From NCBI GenBank assembly GCA_900708905.1, contig CAADRB010000050.1, forward strand, positions 502,599-566,598: a stretch of 64,000 bases of DNA, in the 5' to 3' direction. Positions 1 to 10,760 of this stretch are shown piece by piece. Made by a program: the position numbers and the translations under genes. The notes under the pieces were generated by a model that searched no databases, was not told where the DNA came from, and was given only the letters and a program-made list of their open reading frames with translations. The first letter of the stretch is position 1. The number at the start of each line of letters is the position of its first letter. This stretch comes from Hymenolepis diminuta (lineage: Eukaryota > Platyhelminthes > Cestoda > Cyclophyllidea > Hymenolepididae).

Positions 1-955
1 TCGATAGTCAAAGTAACAAAGATTTTGTCATAGCTTTCGATGATAAAACCCAGTCCTTAACTCTGTAAATTGAAAGATGACTATCTATGCCTTTTTCAAA
101 ATTGCTTTTTAGACAAATGAAAATACTTCAATTTTTCGCCTTTATGCCGCTATGACAACCCCTATATGTCATGTCTGGACGAGTTTATCAATTCTTTTTC
201 TATAACTGCCCCGTTTTCTTTTAAACGCACCTGCACTCAAACCCTTACGCGTGTCCTTGTCCAAAGGATTTATATAAACTGCCTTTGTATTTCTACACAC
301 ACGACAGATATGCTTGCCAGTAATCTCCTCTCCCCCTCATCACCCTTACTCTCTCGAATCCTCATCGTGATTTATTCAGGACACTTTGACTCACGCAACT
401 CTTTTTGTTCTACTTTGTGGAACTGCAGTTTGGTAAGTCCTCAATTGTGACATAAGTTCTTGTTACTCTTACATTTTGTTACCCCAACAAACTGGTGACT
501 CGTGAACATTCGTCCCTCTACACAACACTAACTGCAACACAAGTCCTTTAGCTTTCTATTTTTAGTTTAAAAATCTACCATTGTTTAAATAATATTGATG
601 ATTTTGGTGTTAAAGTGCCTTAGAAGGCTAAATTTCACACACAGATTCGCTTTCTTTAGTAATTACGTGTTATAACACATCACACTTTATTGCTGTGAGA
701 AAAATTGGCTCCGTGGAGCCATCAGGCTTCAAGCTGTTTTTTTATGATTTTCCTAGGGATAGAGTTCCCAGGCTTGTGCAGGGAATTAAACTGTTGTTTC
801 TTGTTTCCTCATTTTGCCCCTTTTCTTGACATGCTAAATTGAATTTGATTCTCTGCAAACTCAGGTGGGATTTGTATTTCACATATCCTGTGCAGTATAT
901 TGATTAATCAAATATACCTCCTCATAATAAATCCCCATATATTCAGATAGCCAAG
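1..955. other. non-coding AT-rich stretch containing a repeat-family C copy
   Basis: No gene is recognised here. The open frame at 166-450 on the plus strand belongs to a dispersed repeat (family C, listed separately) and is not a gene. The first 68 bases are open in one frame and end in TAA, but 22 codons is too short to call. The rest is AT-rich sequence without clear structure. Confidence 0.5.
100..460 (+). repeat. dispersed repeat family C, copy 1
   Basis: This segment resembles the reverse complement of 15290-15670 and the plus strand of 52480-52750. Shared landmarks include a core close to CACGCGTGTCCTTGTCC and a downstream pyrimidine-rich stretch near CTTACTCTCTCG. Conceptual translations of the three copies also line up loosely, for example a common region around SPFSIT/FSITAP followed by TRVLAQ/TRVLVQ. 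That would fit decayed copies of one element that once had an open frame, or simply shared DNA ancestry. The copies are well diverged, so the insertions are old. I do not recognise the element class. Confidence 0.55.
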
Positions 956-956
956 A

Positions 957-1004
957 AGAGGCTGAGGTTATAAATAAAATTCGCGAAGCAGTTGCTGGAA
1001 TGTA
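957..1004 (+). CDS. possible last coding exon of an unidentified gene
   Basis: A pyrimidine-containing tract ends in an acceptor-like TTCAG, followed by an 18-codon run that ends in TAA. Read with the two leading bases completing a split codon, it gives SQEEAEVINKIREAVAGM and then stop. The charged, alanine-rich composition looks like real protein rather than AT-rich noise. The other two frames are closed. I cannot find the preceding exon and do not recognise the protein. If real, it is a plus-strand gene in or beside the minus-strand kinase gene. The piece is short and could be chance. Confidence 0.22.
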
Positions 1005-1736
1005 ATGATGACGATCGATTGTTACAAAGGTACATAATCAGATCAACGAAAGTGAGTGCTAAGAATTAAACCAAGAACAATGTTCCAAACTGCATAAAAT
1101 AACCGCAGGCAAATGCTTAATTACAAATCGACATTCGAATAAACCAAAAGTTTTTAAAATTTTTCCTTTATAAAATTAGTTTTTAAATCATTTGACAAGG
1201 AAATTAGAGAGCTCTTAATCAATTTGAGGAAAATAGCGGATTGCAAATATTCTGCATTTAATGAAGTTAATTACTTTGCTGTGTAATCAGTGTAGACATC
1301 TACATAGTAAAATGTCCTCTACCCACTGGTATGAACCGGAAAGAATGCATACAAAGACGCTGTTAAGATAAATCCAACAGTAAGTCAGGAAATTGTTCCA
1401 TGAATCTGGTATATTATCACTGAAAAATCTGTTGAACTCAATTCCATTTCGTAATCCAGCCTCAAACGAAAGTAATGCCGCTCAACACATCCTTCGCTCC
1501 TTAGCGCATATAAGACAAATGTGATCAACCGAATATCAGAATATCACTTTTAAATGTAACGTATTATGACCAGTTCTGACCTACTTTTTAAAGGCTTCAC
1601 TTTCTAAGGAAAATAACTGCAGGAACAAATTTTATTGGTTTAAGCTCCCTTCTTACTAAGACTTAATATTTTATAGCTAAACGTCCGGTTGATCTAAATT
1701 TACAGGTAAAAATTCGTTCCTATTAAAATAGCATAC
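1005..1736. other. non-coding stretch downstream of the kinase exon
   Basis: On the minus strand this follows the kinase exon donor, so it is presumably the start of that gene's next intron. I looked for the following PKA exon (which should carry a KLKQ...HTLNEKRIL-like helix C segment) and did not find it. A minus-strand frame without an ATG stays open for about 49 codons at roughly 1387-1536 and ends in a stop. It has no splice-site support and no recognisable motif. Confidence 0.5.
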
Positions 1737-1865
1737 CTTCGCTTTGTGGAGAATTTTGATGGCATAGTACCGTTTGGTTCGTTTATGCTGGGCCAGACAC
1801 ACTCGTCCAAAGGATCCTGTTCCAACAGTTTTCAAACAGGCGAAATCGGAGAGCTGACTATTATG
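1737..1865 (-). CDS. cAMP-dependent protein kinase (PKA) catalytic-subunit-like kinase, exon with glycine-rich loop and VAIK lysine
   Basis: This internal exon encodes the start of a serine/threonine kinase domain of the AGC group. On the minus strand an acceptor (polypyrimidine, TTTTTAG) and a donor (AAG followed by GTATGC) flank exactly 43 codons. The translation contains [15 protein letters not shown], with glycine-rich loop GTGSFGRV, and YYAIKIL, with the ATP-binding lysine of kinase subdomain II. Known family: mammalian PKA catalytic genes have an exon of the same 129-nt length, beginning just after a Gln (PAQ/N) and ending after DKQK. Here the exon begins HNSQLSDF and ends HKAK, so both borders and the length are conserved. 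Several loop-flanking residues differ from canonical PKA ([10 protein letters not shown]), which suggests a divergent PKA-C or PRKX-like paralogue. Helix C, the catalytic loop and the activation segment are not in the window. The protein would act in cAMP signalling if it is a true PKA, which is inference. Confidence 0.9.
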
Positions 1866-3354
1866 CTAAAAAGTGTGGAAAAAATATTTACAAAGCATAA
1901 TTAATACAATCTGTTGTCAGGCATAAATCAACAGAAAGAATAAAAGAAAATCAGCGATTTTATTAGATATAATCTGATTTAAATTAAAGCACAAAATTAA
2001 ATAGAAATTTTAAGCATGTTTTTCAATCGAAATACTTTAGATTTTGATGTCAGAAAGCAAAAGTGAAATTAAATGGAAAAAATTATTTAAAGTTCGCTAG
2101 AGTAGTCTCGAATGACATAAAATGTAGCTTTAACAAAATAAAGAGAATTCAAGGAGAAAAGATTTACTTTAAAAAATAGACAGTTAATTGCTTCTCAATA
2201 ATTTCTCATTTCTTTTTGGGAAAAGACAAATAAACTGTAAATGAATTTCTCATTAATGCAAGAATGCAGCTAATTTAAGTTAACAATGAACAAATAAATT
2301 TATGACAAAGATATATGCCAAGTTTTTAACTTTCTCTAACTGAAGCAATATTTAATAAATAATTAAATGTATAATTTCTCTAATTATCTTAGAACAAACA
2401 ACCATTTTGAATAAGCTGAACTACAACTGAAGAATTTTTTGGTAACTACCCGATTATTTGCAAATATTTCTGAAATCGTAATACTTTTAGATATGACATA
2501 TTCTAACAAACGAATTACTCACGCGATTTGACAAATTGGTGTGATTCTTCACTACGAATAGGCAGAACGGGGAGAGTTCAATCGGCTTTTTTGATATTTT
2601 GCTACCGTTATGAAACTTTATTAGGAGCCGCTACAAAATTTTTTCAGTTCACTAATGATTACGCGATAATTTCAACATAAATGCCTCTGCTACCACAAAA
2701 CACTAAGTGTTTCGGTACCAGTAGGAGCCATTAATAACTCATGTACTTTGACTAATATGTTATTTATAGTTTTTGACAGAACCAAAATATTCCTCAAACA
2801 CATTAAAGCCTTTACATAGGAGCAACGAGATGGCAATTCTAATTTGCGACTGTGAATCATTATAGATGTCTTAAGAAATTGCATAAAATGCAATGCTCAA
2901 CCCTCTCTCCCCTCCTTCTCCCAACTCACAATGAGTTTATTGTTCCTATTCATATACGTATATTTAAGACGTCAAGCGAATGAAGTTTTCTCAAAAGATA
3001 ATACAAAGTTAAATGGTTTATTAAAATAAATCGCATAATTGTAGCGCTGTCGAATTTTTAACTTTCTTGCTTATTTTCTTGATGTAAAGGTCACTACGTT
3101 AATAAGAATTTCCTACTATTTTGGATATGAGATGGATAATTTATTCAAATTTTACGGCTGTTGATTTAAATTAATCGACTTGGCAAAAAGCTCCCGACAT
3201 TGCAAACATGAATTTGGTCAAGAAAATTCAAGAGTCAAGGAAATAACTTCCGAAATTTAAACTTGAAGCAGTGAGTTCTAACCAATTAGCAAAATTTACT
3301 ATTTGAATAAAAATCGATAGAAAAGATGTAATTCTTATATTCTGTCGTTATTTT

Positions 3355-3475
3355 TATTTAGATAATGTCGTTGTTGTTCCGTGCCTTCTTATTGGTTGAT
3401 ATATTTTCGTGGATGGACATGCTACCTCAAGCTGTTTGTATCTTTTTCGCAGCTCTGGCCATGTGAGACTAACAA
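3355..3475 (+). repeat. dispersed repeat family D, copy 1 (partial)
   Basis: It shares the core ATTGGTTGATATATTTTCGT and flanking bases with the better copies at 33985-34195 and 22770-22990. It is diverged and truncated. The class of the element is unknown. Confidence 0.4.
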
Positions 3476-3848
3476 AAAGGAATTTAGCAAATCAGAATGC
3501 GTGTTTTAATGGATTTTTTTTCCAACTATACAACCTAATTTGCCCCACCTAAAATGGTAATGATCTAAGAGAAATAGTCAGAAATTTATCGATGATATTT
3601 ATGATTGGGCCAGAATCTGTTTTTAAGGAAGTATTTGAAAGCTACTGAAGTCATGAAATTAAAAGAATGTTAATAGAAAAATGGCGAAAACACATGTATG
3701 CGGGAGAATGGGACACAAAAGTAAACAGCGAATGCCAAGGAGATATTTGCCCTCATACGCCATAGGCGGCTGAGTAAAATTCACTAGCGCAAAATGAATT
3801 ATTTATTCTTCTCCCTGTTGTATAGTACTAAAAATATTTTAATGAAGG

Positions 3849-3918
3849 TTTAAACAGCATGCTTGAGGACGAAAATCAACCAATAAGCCCCCTATTTTAG
3901 GGCAGCATGCTGTTTAAA
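3849..3918. repeat. perfect 15-bp inverted repeat with nested hairpin
   Basis: Arms 3849-3863 (TTTAAACAGCATGCT) and 3904-3918 are exact reverse complements, separated by 40 bases. Within the spacer a smaller hairpin, CCCTA-TTT-TAGGG, sits next to the right arm. The structure could form a cruciform or an RNA stem-loop. It may be the remains of a small terminal-inverted-repeat element. No target-site duplication is obvious. Confidence 0.75.
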
Positions 3919-6900
3919 AATTGGTAAAGTGAAGTACAAAAACAGTCTTAATACGAGAAACCATTAAGAAAGTTGAATTTGGTTTAAACTGAAATCTTCA
4001 GTGCATTAACGTTTATAAATAAAAGAGGTTCTTGCCTTATAATTCTAAGGCTTAATTTATTCAAGCACTCCTTGTTTAAATCTCGGGTTAAGTAAGTCAA
4101 GTCTGCTTCAAAATTATATTTTATAAATGTGAAATATAACAAGTTTCATGTTAAAAAGTGATTCTCAACTTCTTTGATTAGTACGCGTTAATTTGCAGTC
4201 AATTTAAAGAATCCTTTGCGTTATCATAATTGTTACCTGTGGCGACCTTAACGAAATTTAAAAAGTTTTAATCTTAAATGGGATTTAAACCGAAGTGACG
4301 GAAGAATAATGTTAAGCGACGTATGATAATTCGGGAAAATCGCCAGGCTATTTGCTGTTAATATTTTAAGCCTTTATCTTTGATTTAGCATATTCATTGA
4401 CGATTGATGTGGCTGTGCCAAATCTCTATTTTGGCATATTTTGAGTCACCTATCGAAATTCCACCATTCTTTTTTATTTAAATCACTAAAATTTGATCTA
4501 ACTAGCTGCGGGACAAGTGTTTCCTCTACCGTTCAAGTAAAACAAGTTCGGTTGCATTCTCTATTTTATCATATTATGTTTTGTGTCAAAATTTGGGCCA
4601 AGTGAAAATTTATTTTGAATTCCCCTCCCAACACTTATGACTACCTAATTATAACTCGCTGGTTATCAATACTGAGTTTTAAGAAAAAAGTACTTTTTTA
4701 AACCCAGACAACTACCTACACTCGATCTTGAAACTACGATTAGAAAGATTAAAAAACTCGAAAAATGTTACCTTTTGACAAAAAATAATCTTCGTTTTGG
4801 ATCTGTTTAAAAATTGGTAATGCAACTAGTCTTTTAAACGTTTTACCGGTAAACGTATGCATTTATATTACATTTCGGAATTCAAATCTGTTCTGTAAAG
4901 CCTAAAATGAAGAAAAGAAATAGTAATTGCAGACAAATGTGTTTTTATAAATATGATCTGCAAATTAAATCATTACAAAACTGGAGAAAATTCGGACTCC
5001 ATTAAAGAGCATCAAATTACTGGCAAGAATAACTCAGGCTCAATTCAATGAACAAGTTTTAGTTGTGGGGCAGCAATTGAAACAGAGACACATTAAAGTC
5101 CCAGCAGAGATAAGTAGCCTTCATTCGGGGATCAATGGTAAAATAATTAAGAGATTTATATCTAAAACATAAAATAAAATCCATTTATATCATCAACGGC
5201 ATTTAATGACGAGTGCTTTTTGTGTCATTAGGAAACCCGTAAGTTTTTCAGCATCTGCTCCGCGTCAAAATTCATCAAAGAAGACGCTAACACTACCTTG
5301 TTGACATTTTCATCAGTAGGAACTCAGCATGTGTTTGCATTGGGTATAGAAAATGCTGCATTAAGCATTTGCTTTCATTATTAGTGCACCATATGTCGCA
5401 GGCGTGATGTGACAGTTGACAGTCAACGATGAAGGTAATAATTAACATACATGGAGTTCCATTTGGTACTTAATAATAATACTAATGAAATTATACCGAC
5501 ATGGAAGCTGACTTTAAGCGTATCCCGTGACAAGCGGAGCAGAAAATAACATGACAAACGGCCCAATACTAAAGGCGTATCGCACAAAAGCTTAAAGGAC
5601 CACTCATGCATCACTGCTTTATCCAAACGAATAATGCAAAGCTTTCGAATAAAACAGAGAAGTTGAAATTTATGAAAATTACTCAAATGCGAATAAAATA
5701 TTGAAAATAATGCAATTTGCTAACTATTACTCATTTACAATTTTGAAAGTGAATGATTAAACGGATGTGAAAACATCAGAATTTATACAGTAAATACAAG
5801 TTAAAAATCGTATTTCCAGAGCAATTTATAAATATTTATGTTTCTAATAAGTGAAGAGTTACCAATTTATGCCTTTATTCCATTCTGATATTTTGATTTA
5901 TAAATTCTTTTACAATAAATTTGTAATTGTCTTTAATTTGAAAAAAAACAGAAGCAAGGAGAAATCGTATGCAAATTAATAATGGAAGAAGTGTCTACCG
6001 TAAAATCCACCAAATTTGTTGTTACAATGAATGAAAATTGATTCCAAAATGTTAAATGTTTATTATATTTATGCAATATTTGCGAATTAGATGAAAAAAT
6101 ACTTACTAAATAAAATAGATGTCATTATATTATTATCAACACTTTTTATGTTGACGGTGATTGACTATCGCAATAAGCACAAGATATCATGGACAAGAAG
6201 TTAATCAGAAATCGACTGCAGAGATTATAAAGACTTGAACTTTGGAGCATGAAATAATGAACGGGGCTTTAATTAAATTGTATTCGATCCGAATACAATA
6301 AAATAAAATGATTTAGAACTTTTGATGGTCTGATTTCAGTTTTATCGTCCTTTTATCCCTTCCCACTTGATATCTTTAAATAATTTTTACTGTTACTCGA
6401 TTGCAATTTTGATGCCACGATGACGAGTTGCCATTATTTTGCTTTTCTGTGAAATATGATGATTAAGTTACTAATTGAAAATAACTAAATCATATGTTTT
6501 ACCAAAAATAAATGAAAAGAATTCTAGAAAAATATGGAAGCGATTTTTTAAATGTAATTGTTACCAGCCCTCTGCTTGCTGTTATAACCAGGAGTGTTCA
6601 CCATTCAATATGCCAATTAATAGAGCGACCTCAGACCCGGCGGATATACTTGCATTAAACCACTCACATTAAAATTAACACCAGGAGTATCAAGCACAAT
6701 GTCCAGATTGGAATTAGACATGTCTCTCAGAGATTAAAACTAAAGGACCAATATTGTTGTCTTACACCTCATGTGTATATGTACGTGCTTTCTCAATTAA
6801 TTTAGCTCAGGTTCAGTCCTCATTATGTTTAACCATATGATCGATGATTGGCATTTTCTGAAGTTCCAGATCCCTTCAAAACTTGCAGCTGACGACTGTT

Positions 6901-7435
6901 GACTGAAGTTTGCATGTTTTATAATAATATGTTTTCAATTAGTAGATTAATTTGCTGAAATATATCATGTATGAAATAATACTATTAATTAATATAGATT
7001 AATGGAGTCAACTGCATATATGAGGTAAATTTAATGCATTCCAGATATCATTTCCATCGGAAATCGATTATTTTTTTCCAATTTTAAACAGTAATTTGAT
7101 TATATAAACGATTACATAGCTTTAACGTAAATAAATTAATAAATATTATATTAGTAAGTGAAGTGAACATAAAATACTTCATACAGCGTTTAGTCAAACC
7201 TTTCACTTTGAGGGAACACTTCTAAATGAAACCTGCTACCTTTGGTAATTAAATTTCTCAGCCCGAAAATTGAGAATAGTGTAATAAGCTTTGTATCACG
7301 TAAGATCATTCTGTTTTCTGTTTCGCTTTTTCTGTTTGGAGGAAAAAACTGAATCGATGCAACAAAATCAAACTCCGTATTTAAATATCTGATCAAAAAG
7401 CATTTGATAGGGTGAGCAAGAATTTGCACAGTTAT

Positions 7436-7590
7436 TCATGTGACGAATCATGGAATTCGAATTTTGGAAAATGAACTATCCACTAGCAAACATTGTACAA
7501 TCCGAATTCAAGGATCAAATGAAGTAAGACTCTGCGACATCCTGACATTGCTCTGAACATCCTTGTGATTCTCTATTCTCTATCACGCAC
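7436..7590 (+). repeat. dispersed repeat family A, plus-strand copy
   Basis: It carries the family landmarks in order: an ATTTTGGAAAATGAACTA-like segment, TACAATCCGAATTCAAGGAT, AATGAAGTAAGACTCT, then a CATCCTGACATTGCTC-like segment. The same order is found at 11120-11385, 29612-29760, 46440-46740, 49735-50115 and 62890-63075, and in reverse at other places. It is a diverged copy of unknown class. Confidence 0.65.
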
Positions 7591-8877
7591 GAGGAAAAAT
7601 GTTATTTTTGAGTTGTCGTGAGCTTCAAAAATAATACCACATTATTCATACTTTAAATTTTACTCAATTTTTATCGCATGAAGAACCTTCGAATGAAAAA
7701 TTCGTCCACCAGTCAGATATAAAAACACGAGTTTAAAAATCGTGTAAGTGAATTAAAGGTGGTACGTGATAGTCACTTTATATAAACATCCATAAATATA
7801 TCACATCTACACAGATATGTGTCAGCACTGCAGTCGTTTTAATTTGCCGCAAAACAATGTTGACGTTGAAAACTGAAAATCAGGTGTCCAAAGCGAAGGG
7901 GTAAATGCGGCCAAACCAGTATTTACAGATATGCAACATTTTGAAATTTCCAATCAGAAAAGGGTTTGCGAATAATTAGCAAAATGATGCAAATCAAATA
8001 TTGCAATCGATTTTCGAAAACACCGATTTTTGACCTACATCTGAGGTTGGAGGAAGATGCTTGATTTGTTCAAATTTAAAATTATGGAAACCGACAAGTT
8101 TATTGATTACATTAGCAAGTATTTTAAGAATGAAGCGTATAAATAAAACATAATTCTGTATTTTCTAGTCATAGCAGTTTTCTGCTTAAATAAAATTCGA
8201 AATGTGCGAATTTAAATGTCATTAATAAGTTACGCTAGTTAAAACGTATAATATTATAATATTTTATAATGTAAAATTTGAAATAAAAAATTCATAAAAT
8301 TTATTTTGATATACTATTTACCTTTTGAGGGTTATCCCATTTTGAATGAAATTCAATCTCAGCAACTTGTAATCGCTTTCCAACTACATAAAGAAGATAA
8401 TAAATATCAATTCGGTTAGATGGAATATGATATAATATTTAATTTTAAAATAAATCTGAACTTTTTTCCTAAAGGACGGAATTAAATTTGACCTCACCCA
8501 CACCCCTATCGATAAAACCTGTACTTCATTTACGGAGAAATTTTTCCAGTGCCGATTCAAATTTACGTCTAAACCACCTCCTAAATTTTAGGAAATTTCG
8601 CTGTGCACATATGAGAACGTCATGATTTGAGGTTATGATTGAGATAAATATTCAATTATTCGTACTTTAATTAATAAAAGTACACAAAGAGTATTCGAGA
8701 CTTCCTGAAATCAAACGCCATGATTAATTGTTTTGATACCTTTTTCCATAAAAATGCTATCTTGTAATGGGTTTTTAATGGGTTATCTATAAAGAAAATG
8801 TGCAATGATTTTACTTAGACTTTCATACAAAAGGCAATAAACCCCACTGAATTTACTTTGTTTACACAAGTATTTAC

Positions 8878-8956
8878 CTGGTCCAAAAAATAAGCATATT
8901 TGTCTTCAAAATCGCCCGAATCGTGGTGTTTATATAGAACCAGGAAAGGAACAATT
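8878..8956 (-). CDS. candidate upstream exon of the PKA-like kinase (5' border uncertain)
   Basis: On the minus strand an open frame ends DFEDKYAYFLDQ exactly at a donor, CAG followed by GTAAATAC. In PKA catalytic subunits the exon before the glycine-loop exon encodes the N-terminal A-helix (EDFLKKWESPAQ-like) and ends in phase 0 after Gln. This segment has the same end residue, the same phase and a similar acidic/aromatic pattern, and it joins in frame to HNSQLSDF at 1865. The mammalian counterpart is 62 nt, and no AG sits at that exact distance here. The nearest AG gives 79 nt and is a weak acceptor, so the 5' border is a guess. The frame stays open up to about 9087. Confidence 0.45.
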
Positions 8957-10109
8957 CTCATGAAATGGGACCAATGAATTGTTACTTTAGTCTTTTTCTC
9001 CCTTGCGTTGTTTAAGTCAAAAGAAATGACAAATATTTCCACGAAAATTAACGCCCTTCTAAATTTAAATGGCGTCTTACTAGCCATTTCAATAAATTAA
9101 CTTCATCCATTAATTAAGATCTATTAAATTTAGTTTTTGCTTAAATCTCCGGTGAATAAATGCACTAATTTATAAAAAAACATCTTCAATTATTAAAATA
9201 AGTATTTCACAAATTTAATCTGAAATTAAAACTTCCTTTATGATTGATACCATTGTAAGTAGTATTTAAAAACTTTATTAAAAAACGAAAATATTGTCAA
9301 ATCTAACGAGAAAGATAAATGAAGGGAGGTGTTTTAAATTTTCTGAAAAATATCACCTAGGAGGATTGGCAATTAAGCATTGAAATAGGAGCAGATGGTT
9401 TAGCTTTTGATCGCATTCTGTATAGAAAAATACAACACCTCCATCCCAGATGTGGCTTTATACTGAAACCAAAGGGTCGTAGCCTAAACGACGTTCACAG
9501 CCTTTATTCAAAGTGAAACATCAATTTTTGAATTAATTATTGAGTCTCGAATTTACGTTAGTCTGACAAACTGATTTTAAAATAGTAAGTTAAATGTGTT
9601 TCATATTATAATAAATCATGCAATGAATAATGAACGACAAAAACAAATTCGAATTTTACAATCCACACCTCTTCACCATGAATATGGCAATGAAACTATA
9701 GAGTTATGTAGCTGTCTTATTAAACAGTTAAGTTTCAGATGTACACTTCGTAGAACTTGCTAATGAAATGAACACTTTCGAATATATGATTAAAATCAAC
9801 CCTTCCTACTTGAATAGTCCTTATTCAGTCCAAATAACACCTATGCGATCTCCAATGCTGAGCCACATTTGAGCGAAAATATGCATCTCTCGGATAACTA
9901 GAATTATTACGGGCCAACAAAAATTGACCACTGCTCAAAATAGGAAATATTCTTTACTTTTTTGGACCAACGTAAAAAAATTCAGTTTCTCTCTGCTCTC
10001 TTTCCCAAATACGTAAGGAAAAAACATTTTCCTCCCTAATTCGTACCCTTTTTTCTACAGGCTCGATTAAATGAAACCTATACTGTTGTAAATCTAATCG
10101 TTAACTTAC
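8957..10109. other. non-coding stretch, presumed intron
   Basis: AT-rich sequence between two candidate minus-strand exons. A segment near 9465-9500 (AAAGGGTCGTAGCCTAAACG) resembles one near 44724-44755 (AAAGGGTCATAGCTTGAACG), so a further old repeat is present. No other feature could be supported. Confidence 0.4.
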
Positions 10110-10290
10110 GGATTCGAAGTTGTTCCTCAATAGTCCTTTTTCGAACATCATTTTGGTTGAATTTTTGCCTGGGGGGCGATTCCGAACCATCACTACTCTC
10201 ATCAGTGGAATCGACAACATATTTCAAATCTATACTGGAGGAGGATTTTGGCTTGGCAGAAGCTTTATCAGATGCCAGGAATACTTCCAT
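10110..10290 (-). CDS. candidate first coding exon, unrecognised hydrophilic protein N-terminus (possibly of the kinase gene)
   Basis: On the minus strand an ATG at 10290 in a good context (AAAATGG), with an in-frame stop upstream near 10330, opens 60 codons. They end at a strong donor, ATCC followed by GTAAGTTAA (phase 1). The product begins MEVFLASDKASAKPKSS. It has an acidic serine run, STDESSDGSESPPR, likely a disordered and phosphorylatable segment, and ends in a basic/acidic stretch with RKRTIEEQLRI. I do not recognise a domain. It is on the same strand and about 8 kb upstream of the PKA-like exon, so it could be that gene's first exon. Its phase 1 end does not match the acceptor drawn for 8878-8956, so a missing small exon, a different acceptor or a separate gene is possible. 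Confidence 0.5.
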
Positions 10291-10399
10291 TTTTATCACA
10301 AAAGATGGTAAGTGGGAAATGCAGAAATTTCAATTTTTATACAACCGACTGACGCGAATTTCCTTCCCGCTAAGAAGGCTCCATACCAATTAACACACA

Positions 10400-10760
10400 C
10401 GACGCACGACAATTATGAATTTGAAGAGTGTGTGCAAATGAGAAATTGATAAGTCGTTTGCTAGCACTCACAGTCGAAAAGGTGGCTACGTAACGATAGA
10501 CGCACAGCACAGGTGAAATGGCACCATAATTGCGTTCTAACTACGCGCGTTGCGACGCATGCACATCCGCACAATCAACCTTGATGGTGACCAATGACAG
10601 TCGCACTGGGGATTCTGGCAAATTGGACAATTTAAGCCCACCAATAAGGCAACATTGGTAGTTTTCAAGGGTTTTGAGCTATTTTTTATGTATAGGACTG
10701 GCTGTTTTCTTGCCCGGTTTGGCAAATTACATATACATCAAGTTTATTAACATGTGTATA
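10400..10760 (-). promoter_or_regulatory. promoter-like region upstream of the minus-strand exon
   Basis: Base composition changes here: CpG dinucleotides cluster (for example ACTACGCGCGTTGCGACGC near 10541-10559), which is unusual against the AT-rich surroundings. CCAAT motifs occur at about 10590 and 10639. The stretch begins about 110 bases upstream of the candidate ATG at 10290. This is the expected place for a promoter and 5' UTR of the minus-strand gene, and it might drive transcription in both directions. No clear TATA box was identified. Confidence 0.35.
10537..10725 (-). CDS. small ORF with cysteine cluster, unrecognised
   Basis: A complete 62-codon minus-strand frame runs from ATG to stop inside the CpG-richer block. 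It encodes a basic peptide with a tight cysteine/histidine cluster (NCPICQNPQCDCHW) and a basic tail. The cluster is suggestive of metal binding but too short to assign. It overlaps the putative promoter of the downstream exon, so it may be an upstream ORF in the 5' UTR or a chance frame. I cannot name it. Confidence 0.25.
   Translation of the reverse strand: MPNRARKQPVLYIKNSSKPLKTTNVALLVGLNCPICQNPQCDCHWSPSRLIVRMCMRRNARS

Larger units (their letters stand above)
1866..8877. other. presumed long intron of the kinase gene with repeats
   Basis: About 7 kb lies between the kinase exon and the candidate upstream exon on the minus strand. It is AT-rich with no supported coding sequence. The short open frames near 2690-2893, 5423-5686 and 6475-6672 have no recognisable motif or splice support. 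It holds a family D repeat (3355-3475), a perfect 15-bp inverted repeat (3849-3918) and a family A repeat (7436-7590). A stretch near 7895-7955 (GCGGCCAAA ... ACAGATATG) resembles 14890-14955. Whether this is truly one intron depends on the linkage of the exons, which is inferred. Confidence 0.45.

Noticed and set aside
166..450. 94-codon plus-strand open frame
   Set aside because: It lies in dispersed repeat family C, has related frames in other copies, and shows no splice or domain support. Treated as repeat.
3849..3918. microRNA precursor reading of the inverted repeat
   Set aside because: The arms are separated by an asymmetric 40-nt spacer with its own hairpin next to one arm, unlike a simple pre-miRNA fold.
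10120..10393. Two plus-strand frames antisense to the candidate exon at 10110-10290, one ending near a donor-like GATG/GTAAGT
   Set aside because: The minus-strand frame has protein-like composition, a good start context and a strong donor. The plus frames read as its shadows.
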